DNA from: an uncultured Bacteroidales bacterium
Lineage (GTDB): Bacteria > Bacteroidota > Bacteroidia > Bacteroidales > UBA932
NCBI GenBank assembly: GCA_946627685.1
Contig: CAMOVV010000083.1
Location: 1 to 5,975 of the forward strand
Direction: 5' to 3'
DNA: 5,975 nucleotides
Part shown: in pieces, positions 1 through 5,975 of the stretch
How positions within the stretch are numbered: the stretch's first letter is position 1
Layout of the letters: each line of letters starts with the position of its first letter
Position numbers and translations under genes: made by a program
Notes under the pieces: model-generated
What the model saw: only the letters and a program-made list of their open reading frames with translations
The model's database searches: none
Told to the model about the DNA's origin: nothing

Positions 1-1283
1 ACCTTCACCCTGCCCTCGTCACGACATTCCACAAGGGGATGCCACTGTCCGGCCTTCCTGTATTCAAGGTAAAAATCTTTCAGCCCGTCCATACCCGAAG
101 CCTGGGTGACGGATACCGCGTTGACGCTCTGTTCACAGTCAAGATAAACCGTGAGGAAGGGGTTTTCCACGAGGGGATGGGCAATCCAGGCCGTGCGGAA
201 ACTGTCGTCCGTGGCGAGGTCCATTATGTTGCAGTCATAACTCCAGCTGCTCTCGGTCCTGCGCCCCTTGGCAAGGTTGCGGGACACGAAGGGGGCAGGA
301 ACGTTCCCGAGGACGGGAAGGGACTTTTCCTTCTTCCACAGCCTGCCGATTTCCTTCAGGGCGGCAAGGGCGTTGCCGTCCATCAGGCCATCGCGGTTCG
401 GAGCCACGTTGAGGATGAAATTGCAGAACACGTCCTTCATGGGAACGATGTTGTCGCGGACTATCATCGCGGGGTCCTTGACGGGAGAAGAGGGCATATA
501 CTCCTTCCAGAACCAGGTCTTCTGCAAGGGCATGCAGGAAAGGGCGGGAAGGGTGTTTGTCTCCTTGGAAATGTGCTGGCCGGCGTTCTGCTCGTATGAC
601 TTTATGTCGGTGTAGAACATTCCCTCGGCGGGGTACTTCGCGGCGTTGAGGTCCATGAGAAGGCACTCCGGCTGGATTTCCTTCACCATGCAGTATATCT
701 CCTCGAAAGGAATCTCATCATAGGAAATACGGCTCCAGGGCGCGTCCCAGCCGTCTATGATGATGGCCGAGACCTTCCCGTAATTGGTCAGGAGCTCTCT
801 CAGCTGGGCTTTCACCATGTCCACGTGCTCCGGAGAAATATACCCCGGACGCAGGCGGTGGTGGGTGTCGAGGATGGAATAATAAATCATCACCCCGAGG
901 CCTTCAGCGCGGAAGGCATCGACGAACTGGCGCACGACGTCTTTTCCGTAGGGGCTGTTCATCACGCTGTAGTCGGTGGTGGCGGTGTCCCAGATGCAGA
1001 ACCCGCTGTGATGCTTGGCCGTGAGGCAGCCGTAGGTCATTCCGGCCGTCTTCGCGGCGCGGGCCCACTGGGAACAGTCAAGCCCGGACGGATTGAAAAG
1101 GGAGGCCGGAGCGTCCGGGTCCGGCCAGTCTTCGGGAGTGTAGGTGGGAATGTTGTAGTGGATGAACATTCCGAAACGAAGGTCCACGAAATCCTGCTGA
1201 ACCTCTTTCAGGGAACGGTTCTGCGCGGCCGCGGCGAGAACTGAAAGGGCGGCGGCCAAAATGGTGAAGGCGATTCTTTTCAT
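1..1283 (-). CDS. Secreted alpha-L-fucosidase, GH29 family (3' end outside the window)
   Basis: This enzyme would remove terminal L-fucose from glycans in the periplasm or at the cell surface. My reverse-strand translation is open for 427 codons to the window edge, so the C-terminus is missing. Residues 1-20 form a Sec signal peptide (basic MKR, alanine-rich core, cleavage near AAA-Q21). The catalytic domain spans about 30-320, with the GH29 hallmarks FGMFIHYN (37-44) and AKHHSGF (89-95). The likely nucleophile is D177 in IIIDGWD; retaining catalysis through an Asp here is family knowledge. The acid/base Glu is not assigned; E231 and E241 are candidates. From about 335 onward the sequence resembles a discoidin/F5/8 type C or CBM32-like beta-sandwich (NLAKG, later a TAW and a VYLD strand), cut by the edge. 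The start is fixed by the signal peptide and lies 3 bp after the prfA stop, suggesting co-transcription. Family assignment is firm; linkage specificity cannot be read. Confidence 0.93.
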   Translation of the reverse strand, partial: MKRIAFTILAAALSVLAAAAQNRSLKEVQQDFVDLRFGMFIHYNIPTYTPEDWPDPDAPASLFNPSGLDCSQWARAAKTAGMTYGCLTAKHHSGFCIWDTATTDYSVMNSPYGKDVVRQFVDAFRAEGLGVMIYYSILDTHHRLRPGYISPEHVDMVKAQLRELLTNYGKVSAIIIDGWDAPWSRISYDEIPFEEIYCMVKEIQPECLLMDLNAAKYPAEGMFYTDIKSYEQNAGQHISKETNTLPALSCMPLQKTWFWKEYMPSSPVKDPAMIVRDNIVPMKDVFCNFILNVAPNRDGLMDGNALAALKEIGRLWKKEKSLPVLGNVPAPFVSRNLAKGRRTESSWSYDCNIMDLATDDSFRTAWIAHPLVENPFLTVYLDCEQSVNAVSVTQASGMDGLKDFYLEYRKAGQWHPLVECRDEGRVK

Positions 1284-1286
1284 AAA

Positions 1287-2387
1287 TTATTCCTCTTCGC
1301 CGGCTTCTTTCAGGCGCTCGGCATTTTCTGCGATTGTCAGCTGGTCGATGCACTCCTGGATGTTACCGTCCATGAAACCGGGGAGGTTGTAGGTGGACCA
1401 GCCGATACGGTGGTCGGTAACGCGGGACTGGGGATAATTGTAGGTGCGGATTTTGGCGGAACGGTCTCCCGTGGACACCATCGTCTTTCTCTTGGCGGAA
1501 ATGCTGTCCAGATACTTCTGGTGCTCAAGGTTGTAGAGTCTCGTGCGAAGCTCCTCGAGGGCCCTCTCGAAGTTCTTGATCTGGGAGCGCTCTTCCTGGC
1601 ACTGCACCACCAGGCCGGAAGGGATGTGGGTGAGGCGGACGGCGGAATAGGTGGTGTTCACCCCCTGTCCTCCGGGACCGGAAGAGCAGTAGGTATCCTT
1701 GCGGATGTCATTCATGTCAAGGGTGACGTCGAACTCGCCGGCCTCGGGAAAAACGGCCACGGAAGCGGCCGAGGTCTGGATACGGCCCTGCGTCTCGGTC
1801 TGGGGAACCCTCTGCACGCGATGTACGCCCGACTCGTATTTCATTGTGCCATAGACTCCGTCGGAATTGGACGAAAGCTTGAACACGACCATTTTGTAGC
1901 CTCCCGAGGTGCCCGGGGCCTCGTCGTTTATCTCCAGCTTCCATCCCCTCACCTCCGCGAACTTGGCATACATGCGGAAGAGGTCTCCGGCAAAGATGGC
2001 GGCCTCGTCCCCTCCGGTGCCGCCGCGGATTTCCACGATGGCGTTCTTGGCGTCATCGGGATCGGCGGGGATAAGGAGAATCTTTATCTTCTGCTCCATG
2101 TCGGGGATACGGGGCTCGATGTCCGCTATTTCGGCGCGGGCCATCTCACGAAGCTCTTCATCCTTCTCATTCATAAGGATATCCTTCGCCTCGGCGAGCT
2201 CTTCCACCATCCCCTTGTATTCCATCCCGGCCTTGATGACCGGTTCCAGCTCCTTGTAGTCCTTGTTCAGCTGGACGAACTTTTTCATATCCGAAACCAC
2301 CTCGGGGCTGGAAAGCTGCTCCTGGAGTTTCGCGTATTTTTCCTGAAGGCTCAGTATCTTGTCTATAAGCGCGTTGCTTGCTGCCAT
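1287..2387 (-). CDS. prfA: Peptide chain release factor 1 (RF1)
   Basis: RF1 recognises UAA and UAG in the ribosomal A site and triggers hydrolysis of peptidyl-tRNA. The 366-residue product has normal family length. Its N-terminal region (about 1-110) is helical and charged, as in domain 1. The anticodon-like recognition motif is PQT (195-197, in [10 protein letters not shown]), matching the PxT of RF1 rather than the SPF of RF2. The catalytic GGQ is at 239-241 in [13 protein letters not shown]241 is the residue normally methylated by PrmC. The conserved [17 protein letters not shown] block lies at 313-329. The start at 2387 gives the usual N-terminus and has an A/T-rich leader without a Shine-Dalgarno sequence. 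The stop is TAA, which RF1 itself reads. The GNAT gene ends 75 bp upstream and the fucosidase gene starts 3 bp downstream on the same strand. The assignment is essentially certain. Confidence 0.98.
   Translation of the reverse strand: MAASNALIDKILSLQEKYAKLQEQLSSPEVVSDMKKFVQLNKDYKELEPVIKAGMEYKGMVEELAEAKDILMNEKDEELREMARAEIADIEPRIPDMEQKIKILLIPADPDDAKNAIVEIRGGTGGDEAAIFAGDLFRMYAKFAEVRGWKLEINDEAPGTSGGYKMVVFKLSSNSDGVYGTMKYESGVHRVQRVPQTETQGRIQTSAASVAVFPEAGEFDVTLDMNDIRKDTYCSSGPGGQGVNTTYSAVRLTHIPSGLVVQCQEERSQIKNFERALEELRTRLYNLEHQKYLDSISAKRKTMVSTGDRSAKIRTYNYPQSRVTDHRIGWSTYNLPGFMDGNIQECIDQLTIAENAERLKEAGEEE
1290..1298 (-). promoter_or_regulatory. RBS-like purine stretch for the fucosidase gene, inside the end of prfA
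   Basis: On the minus strand this reads GAAGAGGAA. Its GAGG core (1292-1295) ends 8 nt before the fucosidase ATG at 1283, which is classic Shine-Dalgarno spacing. The same bases encode the terminal Glu-Glu-Glu of RF1, so the match may come from coding constraint. The other gene starts in this window have no such sequence, as is usual in Bacteroidetes. If used, it would favour translational coupling to prfA. Confidence 0.35.
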
Positions 2388-2439
2388 AAAATTAAATTTC
2401 TATATGGGGTTAAAAATAAAATGATTGAAAACTGACGGG

Positions 2440-2457
2440 CCCGGGAAAATCCCCGGG
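2440..2457 (-). terminator. GC-rich hairpin between the GNAT gene and prfA; weak terminator or attenuator candidate
   Basis: A six-bp CCCGGG stem (2440-2445 with 2452-2457) closes a six-base loop five bases after the GNAT stop codon. Downstream on the minus strand the sequence becomes T-rich, but the T-runs (four Ts at 2426-2429, then longer runs to 2411) begin about 10 bases past the stem instead of touching it. It is therefore a poor canonical intrinsic terminator and could only reduce read-through into prfA. A TATTTTTA at 2418-2411 resembles a degenerate Bacteroidetes -7 element, but no TTTG lies at the right distance, so a separate prfA promoter is possible but not shown. Confidence 0.3.
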
Positions 2458-2462
2458 GACAG

Positions 2463-3587
2463 TTACAAGTGCTTGAGGTAGCACCTGCGCCTCATATAGA
2501 GTTCGTGGTTGTATTTGTTCCAGGCGTTCACGGCGCTGTTTGTCTCTATCTGCGGGTTGGTCACGGTCCAGACGCTTCCGTTGCGGCGGCACCGCTCCGA
2601 CATTCCGATTTGGAAGAGGCCGGAAACCCCAGTATTCTGGTATTTTTCCACGGCGCCGTTGAGCATCAGGTCAATAAGCTCGTAATTGTGATACGCTTTC
2701 AGAAGATGGAACCAGCCGAAGGGGAAAAGTTTTCCCTTCGCCTTCTGGAGGGCCTTGGAAATGGAAGGGAAGCAGATGGCGAAGGCGGCAAGGTCGTTGT
2801 TCTCATCGAGGATGACGACGGAGGTCTTGTCGCCGAGGAGCCTGATGACGTCTCCGAGCTCTTCGTGCATCTCCTCTTCGGTGAGAGGGACGAAATTGTG
2901 CACGGCTGAGGAGAAACTTTCGTTGTAGGCCTCGAAGAAACGCTTCACCATCACGGGGTCCTTCTTCATCTTGTTGATGCTGCCCTCATGGAGCTTGTAG
3001 CGGTCGAAAAGCATCTTGCCCACCCTCATCACCTTTTCGGGGATTTCCTGGACGGCCGGCATCTTGTACTGGATCCAGTCGCACTCCTTCTCATACCCCA
3101 GGGCGGTGACCAGGTCGTTGTAGTAGGGGAAATTGTAAAGGGTGTTGAACTGGGGGATATTGTCGAATCCTTCGAAGAGCATTCCCTGCTTCCCGAGGGT
3201 GTTGTAGTAGAGGGGACCGTGAATCTCCTCCATCCCGTTTTCGCGGGCCCAGGCCTCGGCGGTGCCGATAAGAAGGCGGGCCACCTCGATGTCGTTGATG
3301 GTGTCGAACCAGCCGAAACGAGCCCTTTTCGTGCCGTAATGCTCGTTGTAACGGGGATTTATCATGCCGCAGATACGGCCGGCCACCTTTCCGTTCCCGT
3401 CAACCGCGAGCCACAGCTTATGGGGGCAGTACCTGGCGGTGGACACCCCGTCCGTGAGCACCTTCCTCTGGTCCGAATGGAGGGCGGGGACATACTGGGG
3501 ACAATCTTTGTATAAATCGTCAGGGAAAGAAATGAACCTGTCCAGATCTTTTCCGGATACAACTTCAATAATTTTATACTCAGGCAT
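2463..3587 (-). CDS. GNAT-fold N-acetyltransferase-like protein, YghO-like, substrate unknown
   Basis: The 374-residue protein resembles the large YghO-like group of GNAT-fold proteins common in Bacteroidetes and often annotated as hypothetical. Recognisable features are FISFPDDLYKDCPQYVP (18-34), AGRICGMIN (69-77), RFGWFDTINDIEVA (90-103), a GPLYYNTLGKQGMLFEGFD block (124-142) and the closing NPQIETN...WNKYNHELYMRRRCYLK (344-372). The pattern of these blocks and the length of about 370-390 residues match the group as I know it. There is no signal peptide or clear membrane segment, so it is probably cytoplasmic. The acyl acceptor is unknown for this group and no classical acetyl-CoA R/QxxGxG/A loop is obvious, so activity is inferred from fold resemblance only. 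The ATG at 3587 is about 19 bp downstream of a predicted transcription start. It lies upstream of prfA and may share its transcript. Confidence 0.88.
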   Translation of the reverse strand: MPEYKIIEVVSGKDLDRFISFPDDLYKDCPQYVPALHSDQRKVLTDGVSTARYCPHKLWLAVDGNGKVAGRICGMINPRYNEHYGTKRARFGWFDTINDIEVARLLIGTAEAWARENGMEEIHGPLYYNTLGKQGMLFEGFDNIPQFNTLYNFPYYNDLVTALGYEKECDWIQYKMPAVQEIPEKVMRVGKMLFDRYKLHEGSINKMKKDPVMVKRFFEAYNESFSSAVHNFVPLTEEEMHEELGDVIRLLGDKTSVVILDENNDLAAFAICFPSISKALQKAKGKLFPFGWFHLLKAYHNYELIDLMLNGAVEKYQNTGVSGLFQIGMSERCRRNGSVWTVTNPQIETNSAVNAWNKYNHELYMRRRCYLKHL

Positions 3588-3612
3588 CGGCTTGGTTTAG
3601 TATTAAATCTCG

Positions 3613-3643
3613 CAAAAGTACCAAAATCCCCGCTAACTTCAAA
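3613..3643 (-). promoter_or_regulatory. Bacteroidetes-type promoter for the GNAT gene
   Basis: On the minus strand TTTG (3643-3640) is followed after exactly 19 bp by TACTTTTG (3620-3613). This matches the primary sigma factor consensus of Bacteroides, TTTG, about 19-21 bp, then TAnnTTTG. Transcription would start near 3606, leaving a leader of about 19 nt before the ATG at 3587. It lies in the 82-bp gap after mazG, so the GNAT gene need not depend on mazG transcription. Confidence 0.7.
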
Positions 3644-3669
3644 ATTTCCAGCAAGGAAGGGCCTCCGTC

Positions 3670-4461
3670 CTACAGCCCCAGGGCCTTTCCTTCATCCCAG
3701 ATGGCATCCATCTGGGCGAGGGTCATCTTCCCGAGGTCGAGGCCCCTCTCCTTCGTCCGGTTTTCAAGATATGTGAACCGCCTCTTGAACTTCGCGCAGG
3801 CCTTGTCAAGGGCCAGGGAAGGGTCAACCCCATAGAGCCTCGCGGCATTGACAAGGGCGAACATAGCATCCCCGAACTCCTCTTCCATGTGGCCGGGGTC
3901 TTTCTCCTCCACGGCCTCCTTCGCCTCGCCGACCTCCTCGTCAACCTTGTCCCAGACATCCTCCTTCTTCTCCCAGTCGAAGCCCACGGCGCTCGCCTTG
4001 TCCTGCAGGGCATAGGCCTTGAGCACGGGAGGGAAGCTGTCCGGAACTCCTCCCAGGATGGTGCGGTTACCGCCTTTTTCCTTTGTCTTTATCAGTTCCC
4101 AGTTCTTTGCAACCTCCTCTTCTGTGAGGCCTTCCGACTCTCCTCCCCCGAAAATGTGAGGATGGCGGAATATCATCTTTTCGCACTCCCTTTCCGCCAC
4201 GTCCGCCATATCGAACTTTCCCTCCTCCTCGGCTATATGGGCATAAAAGACAACGTGCAGGAGAATGTCCCCTAGCTCCTTCTTGATGTCGGTGTCATCC
4301 TTCCTGAGGACGGCGTCCGAAAGTTCGTAGGTCTCCTCGATGGTCATGGGCCGGAGGCTCTCGTTGGTCTGGGAGCGGTTCCAGGGGCACTTTTCCCTGA
4401 GGGTGTCCATAATGTCCAGAAGACGGCCGAACTGTTCCAATTTTTCCTTTCTCGTGTGCAT
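3670..4461 (-). CDS. mazG: MazG nucleoside triphosphate pyrophosphohydrolase
   Basis: MazG hydrolyses nucleoside triphosphates to monophosphates and pyrophosphate in the cytoplasm, clearing abnormal nucleotides and, in some bacteria, influencing the stringent response. The protein has 263 residues, the same length as E. coli MazG. It holds two MazG domains. The N-terminal one has CPWNRSQTNESLRP (26-39), then the metal-binding EExxE (42-46) and ExxD (62-65). The C-terminal one has EEVGE (175-179) and ExxD (195-198). Both acidic sets are intact, so there is no sign of decay. The reading frame is open upstream to an ATG at 4821, but that extension overlaps the divergent CoA-transferase gene on the other strand and has no MazG similarity. 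The start at 4461 gives the normal N-terminus. The stop is TAG. It is divergent from the CoA-transferase gene and precedes the separately promoted GNAT gene by 82 bp. Confidence 0.97.
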   Translation of the reverse strand: MHTRKEKLEQFGRLLDIMDTLREKCPWNRSQTNESLRPMTIEETYELSDAVLRKDDTDIKKELGDILLHVVFYAHIAEEEGKFDMADVAERECEKMIFRHPHIFGGGESEGLTEEEVAKNWELIKTKEKGGNRTILGGVPDSFPPVLKAYALQDKASAVGFDWEKKEDVWDKVDEEVGEAKEAVEEKDPGHMEEEFGDAMFALVNAARLYGVDPSLALDKACAKFKRRFTYLENRTKERGLDLGKMTLAQMDAIWDEGKALGL

Positions 4462-4472
4462 GGCGGTCTGAT

Positions 4473-4505
4473 TTTCGGCAAATTTACAAAAAAGGCTTAT
4501 CTTTG
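4473..4505 (+). promoter_or_regulatory. Probable promoter of the CoA-transferase gene
   Basis: TATCTTTG at 4498-4505 matches the Bacteroidetes -7 consensus TAnnTTTG exactly. At the expected upstream distance (4473-4476, 21-bp spacer) there is TTTC, a one-mismatch -33 element. Transcription would start near 4512, giving a leader of about 15 nt before the ATG at 4528. The -33 part overlaps the candidate mazG promoter region on the other strand. Confidence 0.55.
4479..4486 (-). promoter_or_regulatory. Candidate -7 element for mazG
   Basis: On the minus strand this reads TAAATTTG, an exact match to TAnnTTTG. No TTTG occurs about 19-21 bp upstream, where the sequence is GGGA-like, so the -33 half is missing. 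The implied transcription start is close to 4472, leaving a leader of only about 10 nt before the mazG ATG at 4461. It is offered because it is the only match in the short gap. Confidence 0.4.
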
Positions 4506-4527
4506 TCCCCGTCCACATACCTTGAAC

Positions 4528-5829
4528 ATGAAAGAAATCCGTTTTTCCACCCCCGAAGAGGCCGTAATGGCCGTCAAATCCCACGACCACATCCACCTGA
4601 GCAGCGTCGCCAGCGTGCCCCACTGTCTCATCGCGGCCCTCGTAAAAAGGGCGGACAGAGGAGAAATCAGGGACGTCAGGTTCCACCACTTCCACACGGA
4701 AGGGCCCGCCCCCTACTCCGACCCCAAATACACGGGAATCCTTTTCGACCAGGGCTTTTTCATCGGACCCAACGTCAGGCCCAGCGTCAACCAGGGATAT
4801 GCGGACTACCTTCCCGTGCATCTTGGTGAATCTCAGAAGCTTTACCGCTGCGGCATCCTCCCCTGCGATGTCGCGATGGTACAGGTGTCCCTTCCAGACG
4901 AGAAGGGCTTCGTGTCCCTCGGCACTTCCGTGGACGCCTCAGTCGCCGCCGTGGAAGCGGCAAAGACGGCCATCGCGGTGGTGAATCCCCACGTGCCTTT
5001 CGCCTACGGCGACCTCATCCCCCTGGAGAGGTTCGACTATGTGGTAAAAGACGACACGCCCCTCATTACCAAGGATTTCGCCGAGCCTACGCCGACTGAA
5101 GTCCTCATAGGAAAGAACTGCGCCGAGCTCGTCCCTGACGGGGCCTGCATCCAGATGGGAATCGGAGCCCTCCCCAACGCCCTTGCAGGGCAGCTCAGGA
5201 ACCACAAAGACCTCGGCCTCCACACGGAAATGTTCGCCGACGGCCTTCTGAGGCTCATAAAGGCCGGGGTCATCAACGGCTCGCGCAAGGCGATTGACAA
5301 AGGCAAGGTGGTGGCTTCCTTCCTTCTCGGAAGCCAGGAGGTATATGACTTCATCGACCACAATCCCATGGTGGAAATGAGGGACATCAAATACACCAAC
5401 GACCCCTGGGTCATCTCCCGCAATCCCAACATGATGGCCATCAACTCCGCAACGGAGGTAGACCTCACGGGGCAGATCAGCGCCGACTCCATAGGCACCC
5501 GCATTTTCTCGGGCACCGGAGGGCAGCTGGAATTCGTGAAGGGAGCTTCCATGTCGGAAGGAGGAAAATCCGTGACGGCCTTCGCCTCCCGCACGAAAAA
5601 CGGCCAGACCAAAATTGTCCCCACGCTCAATCCGGGAGCCGGAGTGGTCACTCCGCGCGCCGACGCCCACTGGATTGTCACCGAATACGGGGCCGTGGAC
5701 CTTTACGGCAAATCCCTTCAGGAAAGGGCGAAGCTGCTCATCAGCATAGCCCATCCCGACGACCGAGAAATGCTGGACAGGGCCGCCTTCGAGCGTTTCG
5801 GCCCCAACTACCGCAATTACAGCGTTTAA
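4528..5829 (+). CDS. CoA-transferase, acetyl-CoA hydrolase / 4-hydroxybutyrate CoA-transferase type
   Basis: Enzymes of this family move CoA between acetate and acids such as butyrate, 4-hydroxybutyrate or succinate through a glutamyl-CoA intermediate in the cytoplasm. The 433-residue product matches the usual length of about 430-440. Visible family blocks are TEGPAPYSDPKY (57-68), FFIGPNVRPSVNQGYADYLP (77-96), GIGALPNA (211-218), HTEMFADG (232-239) containing the probable catalytic E234, GTGGQLEFVKGA (329-340) and EYGAVDLYGKSLQERA (386-401). All key motifs are intact. The ATG at 4528 is chosen over an in-frame ATG at 4456 because it follows the promoter and starts with the normal MKEIRF N-terminus; the upstream one would overlap the start of divergent mazG. 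Comparison with characterised members suggests a 4-hydroxybutyrate or butyrate:acetate role in fermentation, but the acid cannot be settled from sequence and no pathway partners are in the window. Confidence 0.93.
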   Translation: MKEIRFSTPEEAVMAVKSHDHIHLSSVASVPHCLIAALVKRADRGEIRDVRFHHFHTEGPAPYSDPKYTGILFDQGFFIGPNVRPSVNQGYADYLPVHLGESQKLYRCGILPCDVAMVQVSLPDEKGFVSLGTSVDASVAAVEAAKTAIAVVNPHVPFAYGDLIPLERFDYVVKDDTPLITKDFAEPTPTEVLIGKNCAELVPDGACIQMGIGALPNALAGQLRNHKDLGLHTEMFADGLLRLIKAGVINGSRKAIDKGKVVASFLLGSQEVYDFIDHNPMVEMRDIKYTNDPWVISRNPNMMAINSATEVDLTGQISADSIGTRIFSGTGGQLEFVKGASMSEGGKSVTAFASRTKNGQTKIVPTLNPGAGVVTPRADAHWIVTEYGAVDLYGKSLQERAKLLISIAHPDDREMLDRAAFERFGPNYRNYSV

Positions 5830-5916
5830 CAGCCATATAAAGGCAGGACTTGAAGACTCAGGTTCGCTTCTGACAGCCATATAAAAACGGAGACTGAAGA
5901 TTCGGGTCCGCCTTTT
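5829..5916. repeat. Tandem direct repeat, two copies of 44-bp period
   Basis: The copies begin at 5829 and 5873. The first 13 bases (ACAGCCATATAAA) are identical, and the remainder aligns with several substitutions and small gaps, sharing a TGAAGA-T/C-TC core and a GGTTCGC/GGTCCGC segment. The first copy starts on the last base of the CoA-transferase stop codon. The divergence between copies suggests an old duplication. I do not recognise a named element. Confidence 0.75.
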
Positions 5917-5943
5917 TCAGCGATGCCTGAGCTTCAGTCTCCG
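5883..5943 (-). terminator. 12-bp perfect inverted repeat followed by T5 in the leftward direction
   Basis: CGGAGACTGAAG (5888-5899) and CTTCAGTCTCCG (5932-5943) are perfect complements around a 32-base loop. Read on the minus strand the stem is followed directly by TTTTT (5887-5883) and then ATAT, the layout of an intrinsic terminator for a leftward gene entering from the right. Read on the plus strand no T-run follows the stem, so for the CoA-transferase transcript it would act only as a 3' hairpin. The loop is longer than usual for a terminator, although the 12-bp stem is strong. Beyond it, 5944-5975 shows nothing that can be assigned. Confidence 0.55.
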
Positions 5944-5975
5944 CATATAGCGTTATGTCATCCTACTCCTTCATC

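Noticed and set aside
39..599. 186-codon plus-strand frame and other frames opposite the fucosidase gene
   Set aside because: They are antisense to a continuous GH29 coding frame with a signal peptide and conserved motifs, and contain no known domain.
1410..2435. 341-codon open frame on the plus strand opposite prfA
   Set aside because: It lies wholly antisense to the unmistakable RF1 gene, has no recognisable domain, and is what codon bias in GC-rich sequence commonly produces.
3640..3669. Short TTCC/GGAA hairpin with trailing T-run after mazG as a terminator
   Set aside because: Only four base pairs with a five-base loop; too weak to call, and the T-rich bases are better explained as part of the GNAT promoter.
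3670..4461. MazG as part of a toxin-antitoxin or phage-defence module
   Set aside because: No mazE/mazF-like or other toxin gene is adjacent; the two-domain full-length form is the ordinary housekeeping version.
4456..4527. Upstream in-frame start for the CoA-transferase
   Set aside because: The added 24 residues cross the predicted promoter and the mazG start and do not resemble the family N-terminus; 4528 fits better.
4462..4821. N-terminal extension of MazG by 120 residues
   Set aside because: The extension overlaps the start of the divergent CoA-transferase gene, lacks MazG similarity, and would make the protein far longer than the 263-residue norm.
4939..5880. 313-codon open frame on the minus strand opposite the CoA-transferase gene
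   Set aside because: It is antisense to a gene with all family motifs intact, starts inside the tandem repeat, and its translation matches nothing I recognise.
5829..5943. CRISPR array, attachment site or insertion-sequence end
   Set aside because: Only two diverged tandem units with no spacers, no transposase or integrase nearby, and no flanking target duplication visible.

Overview
The window looks like chromosomal DNA from a relatively GC-rich member of the Bacteroidales. Three things suggest this. Three intergenic regions carry the Bacteroidetes -7 promoter motif TAnnTTTG, once with a well-placed TTTG 19 bp upstream. Most start codons have no Shine-Dalgarno sequence and follow short A/T-rich leaders. 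The protein sequences (GH29 fucosidase, RF1, MazG, acetyl-CoA hydrolase/transferase family) read like Bacteroidales versions. A genus such as Alistipes or an uncultured gut Bacteroidales lineage would fit, but that is inference.

Layout. From 1 to 4461 everything reads leftward (minus strand). In transcription order the genes are mazG (4461-3670), a YghO-like GNAT-fold protein (3587-2463), prfA for release factor 1 (2387-1287), and a secreted GH29 alpha-L-fucosidase (1283 to the window edge, 3' end missing). A clear promoter at 3613-3643 can start transcription of the GNAT gene, and prfA and the fucosidase gene may follow as one unit. A GC-rich hairpin at 2440-2457 lies between the GNAT gene and prfA. 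Only 3 bp separate the prfA stop from the fucosidase start, and the last codons of prfA contain a purine-rich RBS-like stretch at normal spacing.

From 4528 to 5829 a CoA-transferase gene of the acetyl-CoA hydrolase/4-hydroxybutyrate CoA-transferase type reads rightward. It diverges from mazG across a 66-bp gap in which the two candidate -7 elements are only 11 bp apart.

From 5829 to 5975 there is no recognisable gene. This stretch holds a two-copy tandem repeat of 44-bp period. The second copy forms a perfect 12-bp inverted repeat with sequence further right. Read leftward, that hairpin is followed at once by T5, as in an intrinsic terminator for a gene entering from the right.

The genes do not form one pathway. 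They cover translation termination, nucleotide-pool cleaning, CoA-linked acid metabolism and glycan degradation. I see no mobile element, CRISPR array, RNA gene or evident new defence system. The most unusual points are the prfA-fucosidase junction and the repeat/hairpin region at the right end.
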